From: Cinclus cinclus
Lineage: Eukaryota; Chordata; Aves; Passeriformes; Cinclidae
Assembly (NCBI RefSeq): GCF_963662255.1
Contig: NC_085050.1
Coordinates: 24,670,631-24,734,630 of the forward strand
Reading direction: 5' to 3'
DNA length: 64,000 nt
Shown here: positions 50,415 through 62,742 of the stretch, piece after piece
Position numbering within the stretch: position 1 is the first letter of the stretch
Layout of the letters: the number at the start of each line of letters is the position of its first letter
Notes under the pieces: model-generated
Database searches by the model: none
What the model was told of the DNA's origin: nothing
What the model saw: the letters and a program-made list of their open reading frames with translations, nothing else
Program-made: the position numbers and the translations under genes

Positions 50415-50765
50415 CAGGTTTAATTTTTCACAGTAGGCATGAGGGAGCAGAGCCTGGAGCTGTGTGGGCACAGCCAAGATATTTTGTTATTCCATAACAT
50501 CTTCCAAAATAGCCAGGGCTGGAGAAAAGGGGCTCTCTTGCTTCCTAGAAGTAGGGGTGTTCCTTTCTCATGGAGCAAGTGTGATTAGCATCCAGGAAAA
50601 AAGCATGGGCATGGAGAGTCCAGGCACCATTATTCACTGTCTTGGAGCCACACCACGTCGGGTCAGGCGGTGAGCAATTTCTGCATGTAAATCAGCCACT
50701 TTCTCTATACTTTTGTTATTAATATTGTTGCTGTTCATTTTCATATCTCACTGTTTTCTCTCAAA
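50415..50765 (+). mobile_element. Truncated ERV LTR related to the one at 62.75 kb
   Basis: This shares collinear blocks with the LTR at 62743-63225. Both have GAGGG, GCAGAGCC, GGAGC and TGTGGGCACA near the left end. Further on both have TGCATGTAAATCA / TGTATGTAAATCA, and then ATTGTTGCTGTTC leading to TTTTC. It lacks the right-hand part present in the other copy (AGTAAA, the CTTTTGTCCCTC block and the AAACCA terminus). The copy is therefore 3'-truncated or too diverged to follow past about 50765. No retroviral genes adjoin it. Confidence 0.65.
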
Positions 50766-51159
50766 AACATACATAGTATCAGAAATATACATGTAGTTTT
50801 ATAAAATCAGTTTTTAAGTGTCCTAGATTTTATGCAAGTTTGAGGCCACTGAAGGATACAGAAGTTAAAGGTTGGCTTGAGATTACACTGTTTGAGGAGG
50901 GATGACAAGAAGCCAAGATCCATGAGGTCTGGCATATGCTTTCCCTCATTTGCTTCTCTTCTACCACAGTCTGGTGGCACAGATGCAGGGAGCCAGTTCT
51001 GTTGAGACAGCAGGAAAGATTTTCTTCTCATGGAACAAAGTCTACTGGTACCTGCTAACGGTCTGATGACAGGGTACAAATAACTGATGTTAGGCTTCTC
51101 TAAGTTTCAATGAGAACAAAACTTTAGAATACCCCAACTGGTAGAACAAAAGCTAGAGC

Positions 51160-51176
51160 AACACACACACACACAA
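51160..51176 (+). repeat. Short CA microsatellite
   Basis: About eight uninterrupted CA units. Confidence 0.8.
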
Positions 51177-54100
51177 AGAAATATAGAATCCTACTTGAAG
51201 TTTTGAATAGATATCATCACCCAATGTAAAATACCCGTTCAGTATTTAAATAGCATATTTTAAAGCAGCTGGAAAAGTGCCAAACATGTTATTAGAAAAA
51301 TAACTGTGTGGTAAACTCTACTGTAACACAAACTTAGATTTTCTTAATTTTATTCAGGTAATTAAGACTCCAGTGAGCCACAGAATACTTCATCTAGCAA
51401 AACATAAACTACATACCAGTACATCATCAACTATTGGATCTTAAAATTTCTGGACAAGCCTTATTGTGCCCATAAACATCTAGTAAGTTATGGCAATGGG
51501 GTCAAATACGGAGTTTGCCAATAAATCTATAGCATTTACCCACAGTTAATAGTCAATGAAATGCTGAGCTACTTCATGTTTTTCAAGTCTTAAACAATGA
51601 AGCTACACTGTTAGGCAATGGAAGAAAAAAATTTACAGTATTGCTGATAAAGACAATCAAGGAAGTTCCAAATAGCACAGGAGTGCTTCCTTGCTTTGCT
51701 TTACATTCCACCTTTCTAGGTTCTGCCTAACTGTGCACAGAATACTGAATACCTTTAGCCTTTCATTCCTGTCAAAGCAAACCCATTTACCATTTACCTA
51801 GGGAATGTGAACCATCTAATCTAAACAATTGTACTGGAATAAAAGAGCATTTACTGACTGAGAGTAGAGGACTGATGGAAGATGAATCTTGGTGAGGTAG
51901 GTTGCTAAAACATTTGCTCTCTGCTCTTACTTTGAACATTGTTCTTATGGGAACATATGCATGCTGTTACACAGCAGTGCTTTGCATGGACCTGTTTGGT
52001 TTTGTGCCACTTGTGTGCTGTGGTGGCCACTGCTACTTAGGGCAGTGTTTTGGGAGGACCACAAGGCATTACGGCAGAAAAAGTGCACAGTTATCTAAGT
52101 ATGATACAGCTGGGAAGCCACCAAGGGAGGAGGGGCTCTTTGGGACACAATTTCAGCATTGAGAAGCCTAAATAATCTCTAAGGTGAAAGAGACAGCTTG
52201 CAATTTTTAAGATCTTAGATGAAGGGAGTGCTGAATTATGATCCTTCTGTATGCCCAGGTCACTGAAGATCACTTGCTGCCTATTCCTGCCCCCTACTTC
52301 TCAGAGTGATACGTGTAACCATACCAGTCAAGGAGCTCTTAGTCACCCAGGTTTCTTGGTATTTGCTGCCTGAAGGTACAAATACAGAACTGATTGACCA
52401 CAACATGCATTTTCCACCTGCACATACTTTTTTCAAACAAGTAATGAAGTAGCACCATCATTACTTCTTGTCAGCAAAACTAGTCACATAAAAAATGTGG
52501 ACTACGGTCAACATAATAGTTGGTTAACATAAGGTCAGCAAAATAATATCAGTAGAAAAAAACCTAACTTTTCTGTTACTTACATTTTTTAAAACTGAAT
52601 TCCAGTTTCATCTCTTTTTTTCATAGAAGTGTTCAAGAAAACAGCAGTGTTTAATCCAAAACTATGTCAATCACTCTACCAAATGGAACAAAACTCACAG
52701 AATATTGAGCTGCAAAGCAAAATAATAAAAACAGAAACGTGGAAAATTTACAGATTCACCTCTTCAAATAAATGTTTAAAAAATCCCATGAAAAATATTG
52801 TCAAACAAGTCTTGCTTATAAAATAAGTCTTGTGAAATGCTGAGGAAAAGGTTATTATGATTTCTGGTATAAGTTATTCACCCTCACAGCATTGGTTTGC
52901 CCCTGATCTAGGAAAAATAATTTGTAAGTGCTAGCTCCCTGTGTTAATATGCTAGTAAGTTATTTCTCACTGCCTTTTCTTTTTGTGTCTTTGTAGTCAA
53001 TACCTTTTGTCCAAGTCTTCTGTGAGAGAAGGGCTAGAGAAAACATGGAATCACAGAACTAAAAATAAGCAAATATTTTTGGGCATCACCAGGAGACAAA
53101 TACCTATATAGTCAGTTGTACAAAGTAGTGCATTAGTGAGTCATCATGTGGAGGGCAGAGCACAGACTGGGCTCACTTTCAGGGGAAAGGTAGAAGCTGT
53201 GTACATTTGATGCTACTGCAGCAATTTAGCCAGAAAGAGCTATCATTTGACATTAATTCTGTTTCATAAAACAGCTGGGGAGAAAAGTAAAATCATAGAG
53301 AAGAATAACAAGGACTGTAATGCATTAATTAAGCAACATCCTTCCCCCTCCAGCCCCACTTCCAGCCTGATCTAGCAGACCAGCCTGACTCCCAACTGAA
53401 GGGCAGGCACCACTTTAATTTCTGTATTTGTTTTTTCACATATTGCTAAGCTGGAAATTCTCAAATCCAGTCACTCCTAAATTGGAGTCTCCATGGCAAC
53501 ATTCACAGAGGTGCACATTGGAGCCAGCTGCCAGAAGAAGACAGTTACATAACACAAACAGGAGGCTTTCTGCCTTTCACTTCTACTGCCCTGAGATACG
53601 TAGACAGGCAGACAGATAGGATGTCAATAATAGTGTAAAAACTCTGGCAAAAAAAGTGGGTGATACCTCAAAGCTCTTTAAAATAATTTCAAGTGTTGAG
53701 AAGCTAGATTTCAAAAGGTGGAAATTTAGGTTGTATAAATGACTTAAATTCAACCCTTGTGTTGTTTTTAGTGCTTAAAAGCAGTGGCTTGAACCAAAGA
53801 TATGAAGCTGAGAAGGTAAAGTGGTGGCAACACCAGCTGTATGTCAGTTTACTGCCAGCTAAATCCAATCTCTGTGTCAGTCAAGTAATGCTGGAGGTAG
53901 AGCAGGACACTCATGTCAACTATGCAGTGCAAAACTCTCATAAAGAAGAGATTTTAAAGAATGACAGGTTGGTTTTCCCAGAGTGACTGCAAGGAAATTG
54001 GTCTGAAAGATGAGAAGGGAGACTGGGTTTGGGTTTGGAACTGAGGAGTAATTAAATACAGAGAGACTAGATGGACCATACTTGCCATCATATTTGGAAA

Positions 54101-56043
54101 GGTGATACTATGTTCAAAATTAAAACAAGAAAATTAGCACTAAGAACATGTAAGCAGCAGAAAATGCTTAAGTCTCCTGTGAAGTTTTCCTTTCATGTAC
54201 TATGATACAAAAGAATATATATTTTCCTGGACTTAGAGCAAATATTTTTATTGCAGTCATTGGCTATTTACTTCTCCAGGAATAATTTTGACAATTCTTT
54301 GACCACAGCTGCTTATCTCCATACAGAAATACCATTCATCTTGATGCCAGCAGAATCCCACAAAAATTCAAAAAGTCTTCCAGGCCTTTTCAGGAAACAG
54401 TGACTAAGAATTTTTAGGTACTTTTATAATTAATATAAGGACAATTTTCTTTTCCCTCTGAGAAATGACTGACAAATGCAAAAGTTTACCTATGTATTAT
54501 CTAAGACTTCAGACTATATTCTACCTAGCTTCAGGCAAAACATGTATATTTATTTTTCACACAAAACCCCAGCTTCCAGAAAGGTTCTGATAGACAGCAA
54601 TATTTTTTGGGACAGCTGCACAAGCAGTTGTCCACTCTGGTATTTTGTCATTCAGGTAAATGCTAGTACTCAACAGCTGGATCTCAACAGTCATCCATTA
54701 AGACAAATTTATGATTCCTCCACATGTCATGTCAAAAGTAATGAGAAAATAGTTCAAGAAAAACATCTTAGAAGAAAATTAATCTTCTTTCTTTAGCTAG
54801 CTGTGTTTCCTCTGTTAATTCTCAGAAGGGACATCTTGGTGCAATCTCGTGTTACAACAGTACAAAGCTTAATTTCTTCTGTGCTTTAAAAATACAAGGA
54901 AAAGAAAGGTGGAAAGCTGGTACTAAGTCTCTGCAGCTGAGCTGAAACACAGAGTTGGGGGAGCATCAGTCCCAGCAAAGCATGGCTAGTTTAGGGTTTG
55001 CTTGGTTGATAAAGCTCACCATGGTTATCATCCTGTCACAGCCTTGAAAAAGCCAGATCTTTTCAATTTCTCCTGACAGGTTTTCTTTGACTTCATGCCA
55101 TATCCTGTGCAGGAGCAATGTTTTGTAAAAACAGTGAAAATGTGAAATTCAGAGTCTACATTATAGACAGTTACAGCCCTTAATTGCAACACCAAAGGCA
55201 TTACTATTTTTCTTAATATTTTTTTTCAGGTAGAAAATGTACAGGGGCAGTGGTCTGCACTGGGCTTCTTAATCACCTGATTATGCACTACATGAAACTA
55301 AAAAATAATTCTGATGGAGAGAATTCAGAAAGAAAATAAGGAGGAAAAATACAGGCCTGAAATTCAGTTAGCTCACTAAAATTCTGAAATTCTGACATTT
55401 CAGTTAAATTATTTTTAAAATTCAGTCAATAAAGGTAGGAAGCAAATGTACTGGAAATGGATAGTAAACACAAATGGAGCAAACACAAATTGTAAGAAAT
55501 CTTTGGAAATAAATAAACAACTTACAAATAAAATCAAGATTAAAAATGATCTATAAATAAATTGTGAATAAAATAAATGTTTATTAAATTCATATTTGCA
55601 TTAACAATTATTTAAACATGTTTTGCTCAATACTCGAGTAAAAAATGTTCACCATTATATCATTTTGCAAATCTAGAAAAAGAAGTATCCAGAAGAGCAA
55701 TATTATTCTAAGTTGAAACTGAATCTAGTCAATACCAATAGCCAAAAAGTATAGAAAATTTTGGAATTATTTTTTCTAACATCTTTATTAATAAAATACT
55801 TTCACTTACTACATTTTTCCACTAACAAACATGTTTAATGCAAATTTTTAAAGTAGGGATAGAATCCAGGAAGATGTTTTCCCCCTTCTCTCCTTCCCCA
55901 TTTTGAAAAAGAAAATCCTGAAAAAAAATCCTGGATAAATCCCAAATTTTTCTATTGTCTCTAACTAAGTGTTTTCATATAATTTCTTAATTTTATCTGC
56001 TCAGCTGAAAGAATCCTTTATTCCATGTTTCCTCTGGAAACAT

Positions 56044-56490
56044 TTATAAGTAAAAGACCAGAGAATAACTGTAGGCACTTCTCCACTGCCTGAACAGCTT
56101 TGTAATCCTTTGTGTTATTGCTCTGGAAGTTAGATTTTGACATTTGAGATGCCGAGCAGCAAATCCCGTGGCTGGACAGGAAGAGAAAGGTACCCGAGGC
56201 ATTTCCCAGCTATGTGTTATCCACAGGGTACATGAGCAGCCATAGAGCCTTGTTCTTCCCATGGGGACCACAGACCAAGCAGGGGACACTGAGCACTGCC
56301 AGGTTCTAGTGCTCTGCCCAGTCCAAACTTTTACACCCCAAGTGGATATTGAAGCCATAGGCAGATGTTTTTCTGCAGATATGAGATATGTTCTTACCAT
56401 AGTGAACCAAGAGCAGAGAGGGGGGAATGGGAGCCTGAGAATGGCAAGATGAAAGATTTGCACTGGTGATATGAACTCACACATCTCCAT
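56044..56490 (-). other. 148-codon open frame, coding status doubtful
   Basis: The frame starts at an ATG in a very good initiation context (GCACCATGG on the minus strand). It ends in TYR-rich residues SAYSYSLVFYL. It is rich in Trp and Cys and contains no motif, signal peptide or repeat that I recognise. The opposite strand is open too over 56261-56452. That suggests a locally stop-poor, GC-richer block rather than a gene. No splice-site pattern, nearby polyadenylation signal or homologous family was recognised. It is kept because it is the longest frame outside recognised transposons. Confidence 0.12.
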
Positions 56491-58615
56491 GGTGCCTCAG
56501 GGAAGCTGGCTAAAGTATCATGAGCTCTTATTGCTTTTGTTTAGTGCTAATTCATACTGAATATGCTGCTATCTTTCATCGGTAATGAATTACAGCCTCT
56601 CCTGCTTTGTCAGCTCAGCTGACCCATACAGGAAGTACAGAGCATACAAGGGAAATTATCTGCCACAGACAGCCCTTCAAGGAGCATTTTATTTTCACAC
56701 CATTATGCTCCCATGTTCATACAGTTGAACCACAGCATAACTAAAATTACATCTGAATAGCATCGTTTAAGCTGGAACTTGCTGGAACTCTGAAAGTAAA
56801 ATTTATGTGTTTTATGTTAATTTGGTAAAATCACAATAAACATCTCACACTGGGATAAAGATACTTAGTGGGACATCTGTCAAAGTCAGAACTGGATGGA
56901 GGGCTTCAGGCTGCCATTTTTGCCTTTGGCCGTTTCCTGCATTGAAATTCAGCTCATTAAAAATTCTCTGCCTTGCATCAAAAGCACTTGATCTTTGTGC
57001 AGATTTTCTTTCCAAAGGCTACAGCTTGAACCTTCCTAAGCACCAATCCTCAAAAACTCTCAAGTGAAGCTTTCCTTGTGAAAGTGATTTAATTTTATCT
57101 AATACAAACCAGGAACAATTTATTATGCCTTTAGCTCTTCAGTTGTCTCTCTGACGCTCTGTCAGTGTTTAAACCAAACTCAAGATTGACATACAGGGAG
57201 CAATTTTGCCAATAGTAAGTCCCAGAATTCTGTGCACCAGCATCTCTGTACCTGTATTTTTATCTTACAGGATGGATTACCAATGCTACAGAAAGTGCAG
57301 ATCCTCAATGAGCATTCTTTTTCATCCTTATAAAAACAAAACCTTCTATTTCTTACTCCTGTATCTTGGGTGCAGGTACCATTTACCACCTTCCCTTACA
57401 ACTATGTGTAGATTTTTCCCATATAATTTTTCTATATTTAGTTCATTTGAACACTTGCACTTTCTGGCAAGTAAAAAAAACAATATCTTGTATGGTAAGA
57501 CCCTTGTTCCAGTTCTGAATTGGAATTGATCTTCCCACTTTGTCTTGTTTGTAGTGAGCAAAGCACCTCTCTCTGGAGTACCCTCCTTCCATATACTACT
57601 TTAAACAAAAAAACACTGTTCAAGTGGAATAAATGCTCTAGAAATTTTGAAAAAAAATTCTCGCATACAAGGAAGAGTAAACATTAAAATATCAATGTCT
57701 TTTCATCTAGTTTTTCTAGTATATTTGCTAGTGTAGCTATGGAACAATAAGCATGAACATAACCCCAAGCAAATTGCTGAAATATCCTTGGTTTTGCTCT
57801 TGACACACATCCTTTCTTAAAATCCCTCTCTTGAGAAAACTTTAAATTAATCTGAAGCATTCTGTTTGCTTCACCTCCAAACACAGTTTATCCTAAGTCT
57901 TAAAGGGAATATCTACTTTTAGGTAAACCTTTATGGGTTACCTCCAGGGACAGAAGGGGAACCATCCATACTATCTATAAAGAAATTGGCTTCATGTTTT
58001 TCTAGTTATGTTTTTTCATTATATTGGAAAATTTTGACATGCCAGGATAAAGTTCCTCATCAGAATATCACTAAACACAAACATATTCAGCAAAAAATCC
58101 CCCTTTCAAAAATAAGTAATGCACCTTATGTTTATCAAGGAAATTCTCTGCAGATGTATTTCATGAAAATTTATCAGAATAAACACAAATATGAGCCACA
58201 TAATGTCACACTGCTGTAAATATAAAGTCCAATGATGTTGCTTGCAGTTCAAACGAAAAGATCAGGCAGAGACCTGGATGCTTTTTGTTCCCTAAGGTTT
58301 CTCCAAGAGGAACAAGGTGCAAGTTGTAAATTATTTACTCGTGTCTGCACTTCTCCCCATGAACAGGAACTAAGCAAATACATATTGAAGAAACAATGCA
58401 AGGATTTGAACCGATCTGTTCTAATTACCCAGACAGAGTAGCTCTCTTATTCCAATATATATCATCATGTATTGTAACTGCTTTAATTATTGTAATTCAG
58501 TTGCATAATTTCATAGACCATGGCAAAGATGTGTATTGTATCAAATTTCTTTAGCAATTCCAAAGTCCTTTCCCTCAAGCATACAGCTGGCAATGCTATG
58601 GCCAGTTTTCCAGGA

Positions 58616-58632
58616 AAAAAAAAAAAAGAAAA
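58616..58632 (+). repeat. Poly-A strip
   Basis: An A run with a single G over about 17 bases. Confidence 0.6.
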
Positions 58633-59001
58633 CACTTTCCAGGTCATATTGGTGTTCTCTTAATTTCTTGAATTGTTTCCTGAAGAAAATTATTCCAATT
58701 ATATATTCTCAGTGTAGTCTTGAATGCATTATACATTTGAGGAAGGGTGAGCTGAATTGGGTCATTTCTTAATTGCTGTTTGAGTCTGTTTTTGCATCTT
58801 GGTTACTAAAAGGATCACAGTGTATTTTGGATAGTGGCCAAAAAGAACTTAAATAGTATGATATATACAATTTGATGGGTACTAATATTTGCTATACTTC
58901 AGGGTTATAGCAACATTAGTGATTGACACAAAGTGATTGGTAATTAATTTAATGACTTGCTAATTAATCCAATGTCATTCAGCCCTGAGGAGCTATTGAC
59001 A

Positions 59002-59067
59002 TCACACACACATACACACACACACACATACACACACACACATACACACACACACATATATATATAA
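59002..59067 (+). repeat. CA microsatellite with regular T interruptions
   Basis: A CA array of about 65 bases in which a T replaces C at 59013, 59029, 59043 and 59057, spaced 16, 14 and 14 bases. It ends in a TA run. The spacing gives a CATA-plus-CA higher-order unit. Confidence 0.95.
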
Positions 59068-60278
59068 AAGCACACAGGGATATCCCTCACCTAAAAGGGT
59101 CACAAGTTCAGAAAAATGCTACTTATTTTTACCAGTTTCTCCTTCACTTGCTACAAAGGCAAGGTTCCCTGTGCTCTGAGAACAGTAACATGGCAGTGGG
59201 AATGCACTTTGACCTTCATTCCCTAATTCAAAATGCTTCCAGGGTCTTCAGCAATGCTGAGATGTAGTAGCTGCCCAAGGAAATGGGGAATATGACAGCC
59301 AGATATTTTTTTTTTGCTTGAGGTAATTATTGCAAAAACATAAAAGATTCCTGATAAGGTTTTATGCAAGACTGCAAACTGATAGCTGGGCAAAAATCTT
59401 CAGGTAATATAGAGAATGCAAGTGAAAGTTTAATGTAAGGTCAAACCACTAATATTGTCACAAATAACATGAGTATATGAATAATGTCAAGAAATTATTT
59501 TTGTACTTATTCACTTGCTTTCAATGCTGTGGATGTGTGAAATTTGTACTGAAACTAAATGCATGTTTGGTTTTTAGGAGAAGACTTCTGCAGCAACTGC
59601 ATGAAAGTCTTAACAATATTTCCTGATATTTTTTTCTACTTTTGCTAAGCGTTTTCTGCTTTTGCACTTGCTCTCTGCAGTCATTCAAGAGCTACCAGGA
59701 GTTTTTGAAGATTATTTTGAGTTATTTCTAGATACTACCAAGACTGTTCCTATACAGTGGAATAAAAACGTCCAAACAGGAACATCTGAGATGTATTCAG
59801 GGACCAAAACCCACTCCATATGACAGATGGACACCCCTCTGATCACAAAAAGTCTTAAGATTCCCTCCATAAGTAAATTGTTGCTGTCCAATCTGCAAAG
59901 ATCACAGCACTGATGCTGGTGGTAGGGGTCTGGTATACTGTGGAGACAAATATTTATATCAATTAATGCCATGAAGTTCAGCAGCCAGCTTTGGGATTCT
60001 GTGAATGAACAGCTATAATTAATGTGTAAGGTAGGCATGCACTGACTGAATAGAAACAGTAAGGCAACTATGCATTTAAGTAATGCTAATCACTGGCTCA
60101 GGTGGAAGAAACAAGTACAAGAGCAGCGGAGCAGATGTGTTGGGAACAAGCAGCGTGCACCTGAGTGCTTTTCATTTGATCTATGCAAGCCTTTGGTGGC
60201 CAAGTCCAACTAATGTCTCCTTAGATGTATATCTTTAATTTTTATTTCATGCGACACTTGAAATACCAGTACCTTTCC
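59068..60278. other. Noncoding DNA, no gene recognised
   Basis: No gene or recognisable transposon. The longest open frame is a minus-strand frame of 108 codons at 59712-60038. It resembles nothing known and is not supported by splice or promoter signals. Confidence 0.5.
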
Positions 60279-60343
60279 CCAGGAGTTGGACTCATGATGC
60301 TTTTGGGTCCCTTTGAACTCAGGGTATTCTGTGATTCTATGAG
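60279..60343 (+). mobile_element. CR1 LINE 3' terminal fragment
   Basis: GGAGTTGGACTCATGATGC followed by GGGTCCCTTTGAACTCAGGG and ATTCTGTGATTCTATGAG is the extreme 3' end of an avian CR1 subfamily. Only about 65 bp are left, so the copy is strongly 5'-truncated. The tail motif ATTCTGTG / ATTCTATG is diagnostic. Confidence 0.88.
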
Positions 60344-62192
60344 ATGGGCCCTTTCCAAAACAGATCTACACAGCTCTGGAAAAAAAAAAAGCCTAGTCTT
60401 CTGAACAGCTTCATCTTGTTCCTCTGGAAGCTTCTTTTCTTCTTAGTGTAATTGTCAGGTTACTTGCACTATCCCTTTGCAGAAAGTAAGCTCATATAAA
60501 AACTGCTGGGGCAGGCCAGAGCTGACCAGTTTGCATTTTGTTTGGTTTGTTTTTAACCATTGCCTAGAGCAAACATATAATGTCAGTTTAATGACAAACT
60601 GGCAAGAACTTCTTTGTTTTCTTTCTCCTCCAAAAGCAGAAAGAAGCTAGCATATTTCATATAAAAAATCCCCAACTGATACTATAAATATTATGCATTT
60701 CTCATTATTATGGATTTTGAAAGATTAATATAATGAATTAGACTCTGCTCTTCTCTATTCTCTTACATAAATAAGCACTTGGTTGGAAAGCAAAAATTTG
60801 TAAACACTATTTAGTATATATTTTGAATTATTTAGTATTACATATCAGCAATTTGTTCCATCTTATAAATTAGTTAAAAAATACATGGTAAGGGAGATGA
60901 CATATAATGCATGCCACTTACTAGAGAGTGTCACTTGGACTCTGAGTACCTTATTGTTTGAAGATGCTGTAAAGCAGTAGAAGCCATTTCATTCTACCCC
61001 TGGAATTCAACCTTTAAGCCACATAATACACTTGCAACATCTTAGATTCCCTATGCTCTCCCTAGTGAAAATGTTATCTGCAATACATACTAACAATATA
61101 GTGCTCCAGGAAGCATCTTCAGGCCCAAGATTTTAAAGCTGTTTTCAGTTCTTTCCATCTTGTCAAGAGATGAAATTTTAAAAATCATCATTACAAACAT
61201 TTTTAATTTTGAGAGCAAATGGCAAATAGAGATGGGCAAAGAAGATATTTGAGTGCATCATATATGTACACAGACCCATAGCAATGCCATTTAATATGAT
61301 TGCATCAATTTTTGGGCACAGGCAATATACTGCCAAATAGTTCTGTGTATGAGCACAATCTCCTCCAGGCATTTAATGTGCTGTGTTTTTTTCATTACAC
61401 ATTTCAAATACAGTGTTTTCAAACTATCAGCTAAGTACCATAGGTTCCAGTAAATCTGACCACTGAACTTGGGAACAGTGTATTTTTGGGCATGGTTTTC
61501 CTTGAAATTAGCAGAAATTGAGTCAATAACTTGCAACTATTTTTTTCTTTGAAACAGATGCAAAGCAAGGGTGTGCTAATCCATTCAGTCATTCTAGTAA
61601 CCGTACAGGGCATGAAGGAAAGACCACTCAAATCAGTCTCCATATTTTTATCTCACTCTCTTGTGTTTTCTGACTTTGATAGCAATTCAAGGCTAACCTC
61701 TTCCCAAAACTCAATATTTGCTACTGATCTGTGTTATTGAAAAGTCTTTTTTTTGTTGTTGTGACGGGATACAACCACGCTTCTGACTCTGGCTTTCACC
61801 AACCTGTTTCTTCACTGTCATCACAACTATCCCACTGCAGACCCCTTGTGCACATAGTTCCTCTCTTCCTGAAGATTTCACCTGATCAGAAGGACAGAAA
61901 CTAGAAAAAAACAGTTTTAAACATCCTTAAATTCAGGCACCTCTCCTAAACAAAACCCCACAGTGCACTGAGCAAACTTACATTAACATGGACAAACAAC
62001 TAAAACAGGTGCTCTTTCTGCCACCAGGTACACATCTACCCTGTGTGATCCATAAAAGATAAGATATATTCTTGAAGAGCTCACGAAACATCTATTTATT
62101 TTGCAGGACTGTGCATGGATGAGAATATGCTAAAAATATTGATATAAAATATTGATAGGATATTAAATAATATTGAATAACTGAGTGATGGT

Positions 62193-62206
62193 GGATGACG
62201 TCATCC
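62193..62206. promoter_or_regulatory. Perfect CRE palindrome (GGATGACGTCATCC)
   Basis: The full cAMP-response-element consensus TGACGTCA lies at 62196-62203, inside a 14-base perfect palindrome. CREB/ATF and related bZIP factors bind this sequence. A full CRE with its CpG intact is uncommon in AT-rich noncoding DNA. No promoter or gene start is visible next to it, so only a distal element could be argued. Confidence 0.35.
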
Positions 62207-62341
62207 TTGTTTGCTCAGACCCAAGGAACATGATAAAACACTACAGCTCACATATCTTCTATGGAAATCCGTAATTCCCTAGGCTTTAGTAAGCTATCCA
62301 TCCATACGTTCATGCTCAGAAAGGTGTTTATATTTACTGGC

Positions 62342-62348
62342 TGAGTCA
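62342..62348 (+). promoter_or_regulatory. AP-1 motif (TGAGTCA)
   Basis: TGAGTCA within CTGGCTGAGTCAATGCTCA, 139 bases after the CRE. The preceding GGC gives a partial Maf-type extension. Only the motif is seen. Confidence 0.22.
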
Positions 62349-62742
62349 ATGCTCACAAAGAGCATGATGCCATAGGGAAAGAAACGTGGGAAGGTTGGCA
62401 CTGAGGACTTCATATTCATTCCCTCCACTGGTGTTTCCGCAGTTCTGTTTTACCACAAGGTAGCTCTAGCAGGCTTCTGTGGATGGTAGACCTGAAGGAG
62501 CTAAGTGCTGCTATTGGCAGCAGTTAGGAAAAAAATGGATAAGGCATTTTTCTCTTGTCCAAATGGCATGCAGTTTGTGGTCTTGCAAACTGCTCCATGT
62601 CATGATTCAAAATTCAAAATGTGGCAACTGTAAGGCTGAGATTTGATTAAAGATCTCACTAACAAAATGAAACAGTACTCTAATTTAATCCACTATTTTC
62701 CTTCATGATGTTCAGCAGATCTGTGTCTTCCCTGTATCTTAT

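Larger units (their letters stand above)
50766..59001. other. AT-rich noncoding DNA, no gene recognised
   Basis: No supported gene in about 8.2 kb. A short CA run is at 51160-51176. Slightly GC-richer blocks occur at 51940-52160, 53330-53620 and 56130-56450. The last carries a 148-codon minus-strand open frame discussed in the findings. The stretch 58915-58995 is rich in TTAATTA-type motifs and reads like conserved noncoding DNA. A poly-A strip lies at 58616-58632. Confidence 0.55.
60344..62742. other. AT-rich noncoding DNA, no gene recognised
   Basis: No gene or clear transposon. A poly-A strip is at about 60379-60391. A perfect 14-base palindrome holding a full CRE (62193-62206) and an AP-1 motif (62342-62348) lie within 150 bases of each other. 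The open frames are 81 codons or less. Confidence 0.5.
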
